DNA of 64,000 nt from an uncultured Dysosmobacter sp. (GCF_947631165.1 NZ_CANRKH010000009.1:1-64000); one strand, 5' to 3'. Positions 41,830-51,813 are shown, numbered from the stretch's first letter. Program-made: numbers and translations. The notes: generated from the letters alone by a model not told the origin.

Positions 41830-44800
41830 GTGGGAGCGTCAAGGATACAGGGAATCACGGTGGAGATTGGCGGCGACACCACAAAGCTGACAGCCGCATT
41901 AAAAGGGGTAAACGGGGAGATACGCACCACGCAGTCGCAGCTCCGGGACGTGGAGCGGCTCCTAAAACTGGACCCCGGCAACACGGAACTGCTGGCACAG
42001 AAGCACAGGCTCCTTGCGGATGCGGTGCGGGAGACGAAGGAAAAGCTGGAAACCCTGAAAGCCGCTGCGGAACAGGCAAACGAGGCGCTGGCAAAAGGGG
42101 AGATCACCCAGGAGCAGTATGACGGGCTGCAGCGGGAGATCATCGAGACCGAGGAAAGGCTGAGAAGCCTCGAAGAACAGGCCAACCAGTCGGCGGTGGC
42201 GGTGCAGAAGATCGCCGCCGTGGGGGAGGACTTAAAAAACTTAGGGGATAAGATTTCCGGGGTGGGGACTACCCTCACCAAGACCGTGACCACGCCTATC
42301 GTGGGGCTTGGCACGGTGGCGGTCAAGACGGCGGCGGACTTCGATACTGCCATGAGCCAGGTCGGGGCGGTGTCCGGGGCAACGGGAAAAGACCTTGATG
42401 CCCTCCGGGATAAGGCAAGGGAGATGGGGAGCAAGACCAAGTTCTCCGCATCCGAGGCAGCCGAGGCCATGAACTACATGGCGATGGCGGGCTGGAAAAC
42501 CTCGGATATGCTCTCCGGCATCGAGGGCATTATGAACCTTGCAGCCGCCTCCGGGGAGGACTTGGCAACTACCTCCGATATCGTGACGGATGCCCTGACC
42601 GCCTTTGGCTTGACCGCAGCGGATTCCGGGCATTTCGCGGATATCCTTGCGGCGGCCAGTTCCAATGCCAACACCAACGTCTCCATGATGGGCGAGACCT
42701 TCAAATACTGTGCGCCCATTGCCGGGGCTTTGGGATTCTCCGCGGAAGATACCGCAGAGGCAATCGGCTTGATGGGCAATGCGGGAATTAAGTCCACGCA
42801 GGCCGGTACCGCGCTCCGTACCATCATGAGCAACCTTTCCGGGGAAGTGAAAATCTGCGGTGCGGGCATCGGGGAAGTGACCATTGCAACCACCAATGCA
42901 GACGGGAGCATGAGGGATTTGAGCGCCATCCTGGCTGACTGCAGGACGGCTTTCGGCGGGCTGTCGGAATCCGAAAAGGCAGCGGCGGCAGAGGCTTTGG
43001 TAGGCAAGAATGCCATGTCAGGATTCCTTGCGCTGATGAACGCCGCCCCTGCGGACATTGAGAAGGTGAGCAGCGCCATAGCCAACTGTGACGGGAAGTC
43101 TGCGGAGATGGCGGCCACCATGCAGGATAACCTTGCCGGGCAGCTTACCATCCTAAAGAGCCAGTTGCAGGAGCTTGCCATTTCCTTTGGTGAAATCCTC
43201 ATGCCCGCCATCCGCCAGATCGTCACATGGGTGCAGGGATTCGTGGATAAGCTGAACGGCATGGATGAGGGGACGAAGAACACCATCGTCACCATCGGCC
43301 TGCTTGCGGCGGCAATCGGCCCCGTGCTTATCATCATCGGGAAAGTGGTCTCGGCGGTGGGCAGCATCATGACATTCATCCCCACGCTGATCGGCGGCAT
43401 TTCCAGTATCGGCGGCGGGCTTAGTGCGCTGTGGGGAATCCTTGCGGCGAACCCGGTAACGCTGGTCATTGCGGCAATCGCGGCACTGATAGCCATTTTT
43501 GTGGCGCTGTGGAATAACTGCGAGGGCTTCCGGGAGTTCTGGATCAACCTTTGGAACGTGATAAAAGATGCCGCCATAGCTGTGTGGAATGGCCTGAAAG
43601 ACTTTTTCTCCAATATCTGGAACGCCATCACTGGGGCGGCGCAGGCCATTTGGAATGGGCTGAAAGATTTCTTTAGCGGGCTGTGGGAGGGCATCAAGAA
43701 CATTTTCCAGACTGTCCTTGATGTGATAAAGACGCTCATTGTGGCGCGGTTCGAGTTTTACAAGACCATCATCACAACCGTGCTGAATGTGATACAGACG
43801 GTGGTCTCCACGGTTTGGAATGCGATTAAAACCGTGATTGAGACTGTGACAAACGCCATCGGCTCTTTCCTTTCCAGTGCGTGGGAGGCGATACGGAATA
43901 CCGTCACCACGGTAATGGAGGCGATCAGAAACGTCATTACCACGGTATGGGAAGCCATCAAGTCAGCGGTGACGGCGGTGCTTTCCGCCATTAAGGACGT
44001 GGTGGTTTCTGCGTGGGAGGCGATAAAGAACGCCATCACCACGGCAATGGAGGCGATACGCTCTGCGGTCATTGCAGCATGGGAAGCCATCAAGAGCGCG
44101 GTTTCCTCTGCGATTGAAGCGATAAAAAATGTGGCTGTGGCCGCATGGGAGGCGATAAAGTCAGCGGTCATTTCCATTATGGAGGCAATCAAATCCGCCA
44201 TCACCGCAGCGTGGGAGGCCATCAAATCAGCCGTCAGTTCCGTGGTCAATGCGATAAAAGAGGTCATCACCAGTGTGTGGAATGCCATCAAGTCCACGGT
44301 CACCAGTATCGTGGGCGGCCTGAAGGATGCGGTGGTAAATGTATTTAACAGCCTGCTCTCAGGAATCAAAAACGCCATGAGCGGCATTGCCGGGGCGGTG
44401 AAGAGCGGATTTGATGCCGCGATAAACTTCATCAAGGGGCTGCCCTCACAGGCATTGCAGTGGGGCAAGGATATCATCGGCGGGCTGATCAACGGCATCA
44501 AGTCCAAGATCAGCGGCCTTGTGGACAGCGTGAAGGACATCGCGGGGACGATTGCGTCCTTCCTGCATTTCTCCGAGCCGGACGAGGGACCGCTTTCCAA
44601 CTTCCACACGTTCATGCCGGACATGATCGACCTGCTCGGAAAAGGGATAAAAGGCAACCTCGGAAAGCTGACCGGCCCCATGAAGGAACTGGCCGGAACG
44701 CTCATCCCTGCCACGGATTCCATGACGGCGGGGGCGCAGGCGGCAGGAGGCTCCGGCAGCGGTTCCTCACTGGCGGCAAGGCTGGATGCCATGTATGAAG

Positions 44801-44916
44801 TGGTGACAAAGTATCTGCCGAGGCTGGCAGACGCACAGGTGGTATTGGATTCCGGTGTATTGGTGGGAGAGTTATCTGACGGGCTGAACCGGGAGCTGGG
44901 AAAGGCGTATTCATGA
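41830..44916 (+). CDS. Phage tail tape measure protein
   Basis: GTG 41830 with GGGGAGG upstream gives 1028 residues. An N-terminal coiled coil is followed by the TP901 core (TPIVGLGTVAVKTAADFDTAM, VSGATGKDLDALRDKAREM, KFSASEAAEAMNYMAMAGW) and hydrophobic segments. A long run of 11-residue repeats (AWEAIKSAV and variants) lies at about residues 650-835. It sets tail length and probably helps DNA entry. The apparent long open frames on the opposite strand here come from the repeats. Confidence 0.93.
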   Translation: MGASRIQGITVEIGGDTTKLTAALKGVNGEIRTTQSQLRDVERLLKLDPGNTELLAQKHRLLADAVRETKEKLETLKAAAEQANEALAKGEITQEQYDGLQREIIETEERLRSLEEQANQSAVAVQKIAAVGEDLKNLGDKISGVGTTLTKTVTTPIVGLGTVAVKTAADFDTAMSQVGAVSGATGKDLDALRDKAREMGSKTKFSASEAAEAMNYMAMAGWKTSDMLSGIEGIMNLAAASGEDLATTSDIVTDALTAFGLTAADSGHFADILAAASSNANTNVSMMGETFKYCAPIAGALGFSAEDTAEAIGLMGNAGIKSTQAGTALRTIMSNLSGEVKICGAGIGEVTIATTNADGSMRDLSAILADCRTAFGGLSESEKAAAAEALVGKNAMSGFLALMNAAPADIEKVSSAIANCDGKSAEMAATMQDNLAGQLTILKSQLQELAISFGEILMPAIRQIVTWVQGFVDKLNGMDEGTKNTIVTIGLLAAAIGPVLIIIGKVVSAVGSIMTFIPTLIGGISSIGGGLSALWGILAANPVTLVIAAIAALIAIFVALWNNCEGFREFWINLWNVIKDAAIAVWNGLKDFFSNIWNAITGAAQAIWNGLKDFFSGLWEGIKNIFQTVLDVIKTLIVARFEFYKTIITTVLNVIQTVVSTVWNAIKTVIETVTNAIGSFLSSAWEAIRNTVTTVMEAIRNVITTVWEAIKSAVTAVLSAIKDVVVSAWEAIKNAITTAMEAIRSAVIAAWEAIKSAVSSAIEAIKNVAVAAWEAIKSAVISIMEAIKSAITAAWEAIKSAVSSVVNAIKEVITSVWNAIKSTVTSIVGGLKDAVVNVFNSLLSGIKNAMSGIAGAVKSGFDAAINFIKGLPSQALQWGKDIIGGLINGIKSKISGLVDSVKDIAGTIASFLHFSEPDEGPLSNFHTFMPDMIDLLGKGIKGNLGKLTGPMKELAGTLIPATDSMTAGAQAAGGSGSGSSLAARLDAMYEVVTKYLPRLADAQVVLDSGVLVGELSDGLNRELGKAYS

Positions 44917-45749
44917 TAAGGAAATTCAAACTCATTAATGGGGAAGGGGCGTCATGGGATTTGAACGCCCGGACGTCCTTTTTCCATTCCATTGGCGGCT
45001 TCGGCTATAAGGACGGGACGCAGTATGAACAGATCGGCACGGACTTCATCCCCCTGGAGGAATTATTTTCACAGGGCGTGATGACCGGGCGGATATTTTT
45101 CGGCGGGAAAAACGCATACCAGAACTACCGGGCATTCTCCCGGTTCGTCCGGGCAGTGCCGCTGACCCTTGTGTATGAGATGGAGGAGGCTTTCCGCATT
45201 CCGGTGCGGATGACGGAGATCGCAAAGAGCGAACTTATTACTGGCGGCGCGGGCTTAGACTGCGAGGTGGCTTTCACGGCAACCGGGCAGTTTTATAAGA
45301 ATGTTTCCGGATACAGCGGGACGCTCTCCATCGGCGGGAAGATTTACCCTTACGAATACACCTATGCCTATGCGGATGTGACGCAGAACACCCTCATGAT
45401 CGACAGCGACAGCCGCGGGGACAGCCCGTGCAAGGTGACGGTGTACGGCCCATGCACGAACCCGGTATGGAAGCACTATGTGAATAATGTCCTATATGAA
45501 ACGGGAAGGTATGAGGGCAGCATCCCGGACGGGCATAAGCTGGTCATTGACACCACGCAGATTCCCTACAGCATCACGGAGCGGGGCGTCAGTGACGAGG
45601 TGGTGGCGGACAGGTACCAGATGTGCGATTTTACCACGGAGCGGTTCTTCCACCTGCAGTACGGCAGCAACCGCATTTCCGTGGTGCATGAGGGGCTGAA
45701 CATTCTGAATGTTATGGTAGAAGGGAGGATCAGCTATGAGACCGTATAA
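44913..45749 (+). CDS. Phage distal tail (Dit-like) protein
   Basis: The 278-residue protein opens IRKFKLINGEGASWDLN, with QIGTDFIPLEELFSQGVMTG and GGKNAYQNYRAFSRFVRAV, typical of the siphovirus tail family (Dit). It should form the hub at the tail tip. Its ATG overlaps the tape measure stop (ATGA). Confidence 0.88.
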   Translation: MIRKFKLINGEGASWDLNARTSFFHSIGGFGYKDGTQYEQIGTDFIPLEELFSQGVMTGRIFFGGKNAYQNYRAFSRFVRAVPLTLVYEMEEAFRIPVRMTEIAKSELITGGAGLDCEVAFTATGQFYKNVSGYSGTLSIGGKIYPYEYTYAYADVTQNTLMIDSDSRGDSPCKVTVYGPCTNPVWKHYVNNVLYETGRYEGSIPDGHKLVIDTTQIPYSITERGVSDEVVADRYQMCDFTTERFFHLQYGSNRISVVHEGLNILNVMVEGRISYETV

Positions 45750-46815
45750 CGTGGAGATATTCACGCAGGACTTTGAGATGGTGGGGAACACCAATGTGAA
45801 TGAGGTTACCTATAAAGAGGACTATTTATCATCGGACGGCAATACCGTGACGGTGCTTGCCCTGCCCGGTGTGAAGAAGCAGGACTACATCCGCATCAGC
45901 CGGGGCAGTGAGGAATATGCCGGAATCGTGACGGAGATCGGCTATGGGACGGACAAGTCAAAGAAGTTACAGACCATTTCCTATAAGCCGCTGATGGAGC
46001 TGCTCAATACGGATGTGCTGTTTGATGTGGATTTGCAGGGGCAGGGGAGCATGGAGCAGTTCATCTGTGACCGTATCCGTGAAATGTTCATCACAAACGA
46101 GGATGAAATGCAGAACATCCGTGGTCTTTCAGTTACAGCGGCAACAGCCACAAAAGATTGGAGCCTTCACATCACGCCCTCCGACAAGGGCGGGCATCAC
46201 AACATCGTGAACCTCATTGATTCCGTCATCATCCCGGCAATGGAGAAGTACAGTATTTTGGTAAAGACAAAGCTGGACATCCAGAACCGGGAAGTGCAGA
46301 TCACGGTGGGGAGGGCGGCGGCTGGCATCATCACCATAGAGAGCGATTTGCCGAATATCATCAAAAAGAGCGTCACCATCAAACAGGTCAGCGCCGATGT
46401 GAATAAGCTGATTATTTATGATGCGGAAAACTATGCCAACACCCGGATTTATTATCTGCATCCCGATCTTGGCTATGACACGAAAGACCGTGACCGCATT
46501 GTCCCGGTGGTCTGTGAGATGCAGGCCGTTTCCCATGAGGAGGGGAGCAGCTTTGAAAGTGCCGCCATCAGCGCCGCCCATAACAAGTTCGCAAATTTAT
46601 CCTATTCAAACCTCATAGAGCTTACCATGATGAACGGTGATGCTCTGGTGAAGCCGGAGGAGATGGAATTCGGACAGGTGGCGGACATCATCTCGGACGG
46701 GCGCAGTTACCGCAGCATCCTCACCGGGAGGGAGCGGGGCAAAAATACAAAGCTGGTATTCGGCACGGTGCGGCTGGACTTGACTAAGATTTTAAGGAGG
46801 CAGGAGAATGGCTGA
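45736..46815 (+). CDS. Phage tail tip/tail-associated protein
   Basis: The 359-residue protein (VEIFTQDFEMVGNTNVNEVT, KKQDYIRISRGSEEYAGIVT, DRIREMFITNED) fits the siphovirus base-plate protein group downstream of Dit. It overlaps Dit by 14 bases. A catalytic lysin domain was not recognised. Function is based on gene order and general composition. Confidence 0.78.
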   Translation: MRPYNVEIFTQDFEMVGNTNVNEVTYKEDYLSSDGNTVTVLALPGVKKQDYIRISRGSEEYAGIVTEIGYGTDKSKKLQTISYKPLMELLNTDVLFDVDLQGQGSMEQFICDRIREMFITNEDEMQNIRGLSVTAATATKDWSLHITPSDKGGHHNIVNLIDSVIIPAMEKYSILVKTKLDIQNREVQITVGRAAAGIITIESDLPNIIKKSVTIKQVSADVNKLIIYDAENYANTRIYYLHPDLGYDTKDRDRIVPVVCEMQAVSHEEGSSFESAAISAAHNKFANLSYSNLIELTMMNGDALVKPEEMEFGQVADIISDGRSYRSILTGRERGKNTKLVFGTVRLDLTKILRRQENG

Positions 46816-48934
46816 TAATATCACACTGAAAACCTATAAGGGCGGAAATGTCACGCCGCAGGATGACGCCATCATCTATGAGACGGCAATTCCCGGCAGC
46901 GGCATCTTCAAAGGCTGCGAAGTGACCTATGCGAGAGGAAATGTGCTGCATATCTCGCAGGGCTTTGGCATGATACGAGGACGCTTTTTTGAAGTGTATG
47001 AAACGGAGATTGACGTGCGCCTTGCAGATGTAGGGGAAACATTGCAAGGGCGGGTGTATATCCACCTTGACCTGTCCAATGCGGATGAGCCGATCAAGAT
47101 AATGGCGCAGGCGGCATCGGAGCTTCCGCCGCTGGATGCGGACGTGAACATCAATTACAACAATTCCTCTTACGATCTGGAACTTGCCATCTTTACCGTA
47201 TCTTCGGCGGGACTTAGCGGCCTGACTAAAGTATTCCCCACGCTGAAAGCTGGGAGCGGAGGCGGTGGCGGCGGAGGGGAAACTCTCACCCGCGCCACAT
47301 CTTACTCCATAGGGGATGCGGTGACGGCGGTGGGCGCTCCGGGGTGGGCAACGCTTGTCTGCACACAGGCAGGCACCACAGCCGCCTCCGAGCCTTCCGG
47401 GTATTCGAGGATCACGAAAGTGGGCGACAAAGTTTTAGATGGAACTGCGGTATTCACGGCAAGGAATGTCATCGGGGAGCTGGACGGCCTTATTTCCACA
47501 ACGGGGACTTTGGAAGAATCCGTACAGACGCTGGATGAAAAGGTGGCGGAGATGATGAGCAGTACCGGGCTTGTGATGAAACTGGTGAGCCTAGACGAAT
47601 ACCGGGCATTGGAAAACTACAGTGCAAGCACCATTTACCTCTGCTATGAGGATGCCGCCACCAAGAGGGTGACGCGGATTTTCGTAGGGGAGGACAGGGT
47701 TTATGCGGCTGGCGTCAAAGTGACATACCAGATCGACACGGGATATGCGCTGGAACGTACCGTGCCGGACAGGGAGGATGCCATTGCCGCCGCACCGTCT
47801 GCCGCATTGGAGGGCTATACCTTTGTGGGGTGGCGGCAGGATGGTTCCGCAGAAAAGAAGGTGCTTTCCGAGTTCATCATTACTTCGGAAGAACCAGTCA
47901 CTTTATATGCGGTTTTCAAAAAGCAGATGACCATCGGGCTGATGCCCAACGGCGGAACCCTTGCAGAAACCGGGGCGGCGGAGTCCTTTACGGCTTACTG
48001 CTATTACAATAACGGGAATGCGCAGAGCGAGCCTACCACAGTCCCGGCAAGCCCTTACACAAGAAAGAATATGTCTTTCTGCGGATGGAGTACGGATTCC
48101 CTTTCCACGCCATCCTATAAGCCGGGGGAAAAGGGTGTGTTCCCTGCGGGGGCAACGCTCTATGCCATGTGGGTGACCACAGAATATGACTTCCCCTATA
48201 CCGGCTCTTATGTGCAGTTCGTTATCCCACAGGACGGCATCTATGAGTTTGAGGTGTGGGGTGCTGCCGGCGCTGCGGCAAAAGTGGACTCCCTTGTGGC
48301 GGAAGGCGGTCTTGGCGGTCATTCCAAAGGCTATAAGAAGATGAAAAAAGACGAGGTAATCTATATCTTTAATGGCGGATCACCGAATGGCACATCATCG
48401 GGCGCTAACGGCGGCGGACGTGGAAGTAACTATACCAGCAGCAAGCAGTATGGCGCAGGTGGCGGGGGTGCCACCCATGTGGCCGCAAGATATGGGGAAT
48501 TGGGATATAACAACGGCAGTAATGGCCTGGGCTATAATAACAGAAACCATGTCCTGATCGTGGCAGGCGGAGGCGGCGGCGGGGGAATCGACAATGAAAC
48601 TGTCCACAAGGGCGGGGACGGCGGCGGGGAGCGCGGCGGCAATGGCTCCGGCGGTGCATTGGGCGGGAGGCAGATGTCCACAAGCAGCAGCACGTCTGAA
48701 AATTTTGGCATGGGGGATTACTATTCATCAAGCGGCACAGCTTCTTCCGGCGGCGGAGGCGGATGGTTCGGCGGGAACTGTGGGATGAACGGTGAGTCCG
48801 GCGCAGGCGGCTCCGGCTATGTTGACGGTGTCGCGCCATTCACCCACAACGGGAAATATTACCCTGCGGAGACCGAGGCAGGGGTGAACGATGGGAACGG
48901 AAAGGCATTCATCCGGTATGTGGAATGTGCGTAA
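46808..48934 (+). CDS. Tail tip/receptor-binding type protein with InlB-like and Gly-rich regions
   Basis: The 708-residue protein has an N-terminal base-plate-like part (DNITLKTYKGGNVTPQDDA). Two or three InlB-type repeats follow (EGYTFVGWRQDGS, NMSFCGWSTDSLSTPSYKPG). The long Gly-rich end contains GAGGGGATHVAAR and VAGGGGGGG blocks. The Gly-rich part resembles adhesin-like domains of receptor-binding proteins. It likely contacts the bacterial surface. No reverse transcriptase is nearby, so there is no sign of directed variation. Confidence 0.82.
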   Translation: MADNITLKTYKGGNVTPQDDAIIYETAIPGSGIFKGCEVTYARGNVLHISQGFGMIRGRFFEVYETEIDVRLADVGETLQGRVYIHLDLSNADEPIKIMAQAASELPPLDADVNINYNNSSYDLELAIFTVSSAGLSGLTKVFPTLKAGSGGGGGGGETLTRATSYSIGDAVTAVGAPGWATLVCTQAGTTAASEPSGYSRITKVGDKVLDGTAVFTARNVIGELDGLISTTGTLEESVQTLDEKVAEMMSSTGLVMKLVSLDEYRALENYSASTIYLCYEDAATKRVTRIFVGEDRVYAAGVKVTYQIDTGYALERTVPDREDAIAAAPSAALEGYTFVGWRQDGSAEKKVLSEFIITSEEPVTLYAVFKKQMTIGLMPNGGTLAETGAAESFTAYCYYNNGNAQSEPTTVPASPYTRKNMSFCGWSTDSLSTPSYKPGEKGVFPAGATLYAMWVTTEYDFPYTGSYVQFVIPQDGIYEFEVWGAAGAAAKVDSLVAEGGLGGHSKGYKKMKKDEVIYIFNGGSPNGTSSGANGGGRGSNYTSSKQYGAGGGGATHVAARYGELGYNNGSNGLGYNNRNHVLIVAGGGGGGGIDNETVHKGGDGGGERGGNGSGGALGGRQMSTSSSTSENFGMGDYYSSSGTASSGGGGGWFGGNCGMNGESGAGGSGYVDGVAPFTHNGKYYPAETEAGVNDGNGKAFIRYVECA

Positions 48935-48969
48935 ATATGTACAGTTTTCCATCTGTATGTTTGTGCATC

Positions 48970-49050
48970 CTATGCTCCGAATTATCTTGATAATATCCCC
49001 ATTCAGAGCGAATATGGGTGTACAAAACAAGCAGAGCTTGTTTCCAAAAG
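48970..49050 (+). promoter_or_regulatory. Repeated leader element, copy 4 with a different hairpin
   Basis: CTATGC-CCGAATT, TGATAATAT, AGAGCGAATATG match copies 1-3. The GAAA-tetraloop part is replaced by AAACAAGC-AGA-GCTTGTTT, a strong hairpin. It precedes the 49069 gene, so a stem at this place seems to be kept while its sequence changes. Confidence 0.55.
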
Positions 49051-49068
49051 AAAACGGAGGGAAACACA

Positions 49069-49440
49069 ATGACGAGATTTGCAATGGAGATAACGGGAAG
49101 GCTTGGAGATTACTGGAAAAAGAATGCAGAGGAGGAAATGAAAAAGGCTGTGATAACGGCGGATTCCCACGCAACGGTCGAGGCAGACGGAGCCATTAAG
49201 TGGAACAGAAACGGGCGCTACCTGATGGATGACTTATGTGAGAAACTTGAATACGCAGGATACCCTTTTGACAGGGAGGCAACCGCAAGAAAACGGGATG
49301 CACAGAATGCGGAGAGCATCGCAGAATACCGCAGGAACCACAGGGGGCTTTCCGGGGAGGCACTTGCGGAGGCAAGAGCAGCATTCGGGGAAGGCACTAC
49401 TGTGGTTAATGTACTAACAGGAAGGAAAACAAGACTTTAA
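49069..49440 (+). CDS. Unknown phage protein before the holin
   Basis: The 123-residue helical protein (MTRFAMEITGRLGDYWKKNA, AVITADSHATVEADGAIKW, then AESIAEYRRNHRGLSGEALAE) follows leader copy 4 and ACGGAGG. No membrane segment is seen. The family is not recognised. Confidence 0.62.
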   Translation: MTRFAMEITGRLGDYWKKNAEEEMKKAVITADSHATVEADGAIKWNRNGRYLMDDLCEKLEYAGYPFDREATARKRDAQNAESIAEYRRNHRGLSGEALAEARAAFGEGTTVVNVLTGRKTRL

Positions 49441-49473
49441 GGCAGAAAACAAAACCGAATAACGCTGGAAACT

Positions 49474-49508
49474 GGCGGATGCCCATTACGGACACCCGCT
49501 TTTTTCAT
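49474..49508 (+). terminator. Imperfect terminator before the lysis genes
   Basis: CGGATGCCC pairs imperfectly with GGACACCCG and is followed by six T residues. Confidence 0.4.
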
Positions 49509-49539
49509 ACACAAAAATTTTTTAAAGGAGGGTTTCACT

Positions 49540-49959
49540 ATGAAGGAATTCTGGAACACGATCCAACTCATCTTTACAGCCATCGGGGGATGGCTTGGCT
49601 GGTTCCTCGGCGGCTGTGACGGCCTGCTGTATGCGCTCATCGCATTTGTGACGGTGGACTATATCACGGGCGTTATGTGCGCCGCAGCTGATAAGAAGCT
49701 GTCCAGCGAGGTGGGCTTCAAGGGCATCGCAAAGAAGGTGCTGATCTTTTTGCTGGTGGGGATCGCCAACATCCTCGATGTGCAGGTCATCGGGAGCGGC
49801 TCCGTTCTTCGCACGGCAATCATCTTTTTCTATATCTCCAACGAGGGCGTGAGCCTTTTGGAGAATGCCGGACACCTTGGGCTGCCCATCCCGGAAAAGC
49901 TGAAGGACATCCTGGCGCAGCTCCATGACAGGGCAGAAAGCGGGAAGGGGGACGAGTAA
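49540..49959 (+). CDS. Phage holin family protein
   Basis: The 139-residue protein has hydrophobic helices (GWLGWFLGGCDGLLYALIAF, VLIFLLVGIANILDV, AIIFFYISNEGVSLL) as in the toxin-secretion/phage lysis holin family (TcdE/phi29 type). It should form membrane lesions that release the endolysin encoded next. It follows AAAGGAGG. Confidence 0.9.
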   Translation: MKEFWNTIQLIFTAIGGWLGWFLGGCDGLLYALIAFVTVDYITGVMCAAADKKLSSEVGFKGIAKKVLIFLLVGIANILDVQVIGSGSVLRTAIIFFYISNEGVSLLENAGHLGLPIPEKLKDILAQLHDRAESGKGDE

Positions 49960-49961
49960 TT

Positions 49962-51308
49962 ATGAAACTGGTGGAATCGATCATGACAAGGAACCCCTGC
50001 TATACGGCAGGGCGGAAGATCACGGTCAAGGGGCTGATGCTCCATTCCGTGGGCTGCCCGCAGCCGAAAGCGTCCGTATTCATCAATTCGTGGAACAGCC
50101 CTGCGCATGACGCATCCTGCGTCCACGGATTCATTGACGGGAATGACGGCACGGTATACCAGACGCTCCCCTGGAACCACCGGGGATGGCACTGCGGAAG
50201 CGGGAATAAAGGAAGCGGGAACAATACCCATATCGGGGTGGAGATGTGCGAGCCTGCGTGTATCAAATACACGGCAGGCTCGAACTTTACCTGCTCCGAC
50301 ATAGCTACGGCAAAAGCGGTGGCAGAAAGGACCTATGGGGCGGCGGTGGAGCTGTTCGCCATGCTCTGTAAGAAATACGGCCTGGACCCGCTGGCGGACG
50401 GCACCATCATCAGCCACAGGGAGGGGCACAGTCGGGGCATTGCTTCCAATCATGGTGACCCGGAGCATCTCTGGATGCAGCTTGGCATGGGGTACACCAT
50501 GGATTCCTTCCGCAAATCGGTCAGGGCGGCAATGGATGAGGCCGGCACGGACGGATACACGGAGATCATGGGGAGGGCTGCGGCAACGCTGGAGCAGATG
50601 AAATCATATATCAGGGCAAAGAACCCTGCTGTGGTGCCGTCCGTGCTGGATATGCTGCCGCTGTACCTTTCAGAAGGGGAAGCGGAGGGAGTGAGGGGCG
50701 ACATTGCCTTTGCGCAGTCCTGCCTTGAGACAGGGAATTTTACGTTCTCAGGCTCTGCGGTCACGCTGGGGCAGAACAATTTCTGCGGCCTTGGGGTGAC
50801 GCAGAGAGGTAAAACAGGATTGTCTTTTGGCACGCCGCAGCTTGGCATCCGGGCACAGGTGCAGCACCTCAAAGCCTATGCCTCCGCAGAAGCCCTCGCA
50901 AATGAGAGGGTTGATCCACGTTTCCGCTATGTCACAAGGGGCTGTGCGCCTTATGTGGAGTGGCTTGGGCAGAAGGAGAACCCGCAGGGGAAAGGCTGGG
51001 CGGCAGGGGAGAAGTATGGGGAGAAGATGCTTTCCATCCTGAAAGCAGTCATGGACGAAGGGAAGGTGCAGTTCATGGAGAGCCTTACGCTTTCCGCACC
51101 CTATATGGTGAGGGTGGCAATCCCCGACCTGAACATCCGCAGGGGGCCGGGGACAGGATATGCAAGGATAGGGAAATACACGGGAATTGGAAATTTCACC
51201 ATTGTTGAGGAGGCTGATGGAAAAGGCGCGTCAAAGTGGGGGCTGCTGAAAGCATACCAGGATAAGCGGGACGGGTGGATTTCCCTTGACCATACGGTGA
51301 GGATGTAA
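49962..51308 (+). CDS. Phage endolysin: amidase, glucosaminidase and SH3 domains
   Basis: The 448-residue protein starts with an amidase_2 domain (KGLMLHSVGCPQPKASV, GFIDGNDGTVYQTLPWNHRG, CHR-like HREGHSRG-N). Residues about 215-365 form a glucosaminidase-type domain (IAFAQSCLETGNFTFSGSAV, NNFCGLGV). The C-terminus is an SH3-like wall-binding domain (IPDLNIRRGPGTGYARIGKY). It should cut peptidoglycan at two bonds to release phage. It is coupled to the holin gene. Confidence 0.92.
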   Translation: MKLVESIMTRNPCYTAGRKITVKGLMLHSVGCPQPKASVFINSWNSPAHDASCVHGFIDGNDGTVYQTLPWNHRGWHCGSGNKGSGNNTHIGVEMCEPACIKYTAGSNFTCSDIATAKAVAERTYGAAVELFAMLCKKYGLDPLADGTIISHREGHSRGIASNHGDPEHLWMQLGMGYTMDSFRKSVRAAMDEAGTDGYTEIMGRAAATLEQMKSYIRAKNPAVVPSVLDMLPLYLSEGEAEGVRGDIAFAQSCLETGNFTFSGSAVTLGQNNFCGLGVTQRGKTGLSFGTPQLGIRAQVQHLKAYASAEALANERVDPRFRYVTRGCAPYVEWLGQKENPQGKGWAAGEKYGEKMLSILKAVMDEGKVQFMESLTLSAPYMVRVAIPDLNIRRGPGTGYARIGKYTGIGNFTIVEEADGKGASKWGLLKAYQDKRDGWISLDHTVRM

Positions 51309-51327
51309 AACGAAACAGGGATAATGG

Positions 51328-51373
51328 AAATGCCCACGGACGGCCATGCTGCTTTCCGCGGGCATTCTTTTTT
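51328..51373 (+). terminator. Rho-independent terminator after the endolysin
   Basis: AATGCCCACGGA pairs with TCCGCGGGCATT and runs into a T-rich run. It closes the structural/lysis transcript. Confidence 0.75.
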
Positions 51374-51389
51374 TGTACCCATAATGCTT

Positions 51390-51647
51390 TCACCCAGGAC
51401 GTTTTCCGTTACCGCTTGGCACGAGCAGGTCTTCCATATGCACGCCCAATATCCTGCTGAGCATATACAGGTTGTCAATGGAGGGCAGGGTGCGGCCCCT
51501 GATCCACCGGTATATGGGCTGTGGGCAGGACAGCCCCAGCATTTCCTGCAGTTCCCTTATGCTGTAGCCGCCCTGCTTTATGGCACTGTTTATTTTTTTC
51601 CCTGTCAGGACGGCGTCCAGCGTTGTAAATGTGTTTCCTGGCATCAT
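51390..51647 (-). CDS. Small XRE-type helix-turn-helix regulator
   Basis: ATG 51647, after GGAAGGGGG, gives about 85 residues. The core KKINSAIKQGGYSIRELQEM, LGLSCPQPIYRWIRGRTLPSI, DNLYMLSRILGV is an XRE-type helix-turn-helix. It has a near-consensus promoter on the minus strand (51673-51701), which shares an overlapping box with the 52287 gene. It is probably a repressor or modulator of the lysogeny region, read against the structural genes. Confidence 0.83.
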   Translation of the reverse strand: MMPGNTFTTLDAVLTGKKINSAIKQGGYSIRELQEMLGLSCPQPIYRWIRGRTLPSIDNLYMLSRILGVHMEDLLVPSGNGKRPG

Positions 51648-51672
51648 AAAATTCCCCCTTCCGTAGTGATGC

Positions 51673-51701
51673 ATATTAACTCTGAACCGCATGGATATCA
51701 A
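51673..51701 (-). promoter_or_regulatory. Minus-strand promoter of the XRE gene with shared box
   Basis: On the minus strand TTGATA (51701-51696), 17 bases and TAATAT (51678-51673). The 23 bases at 51664-51686 are repeated with one change at 52619-52641 and cover the -10 box, so they may be an operator. Confidence 0.6.
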
Positions 51702-51813
51702 CTGGAAAACGGGCATCGGAAGGAAATGGCTGAGACAGGAAAAACCAGTTGCTATATGGGAAAACCTATGCTTATATATGAGACGCCGAGAGATGGGAAG
51801 GAGGTGGAGGAAG

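Noticed and set aside
42474-44792. Long open frames on the minus strand opposite the tape measure gene (421 and 344 codons).
   Set aside because: They arise from the biased codon pattern of the tape measure gene, lack good ribosome binding sites, and look like low-complexity sequence with no domain.
46808-48934. Diversity-generating retroelement target in the Gly-rich tail protein.
   Set aside because: No reverse transcriptase gene or template repeat was found in the window.
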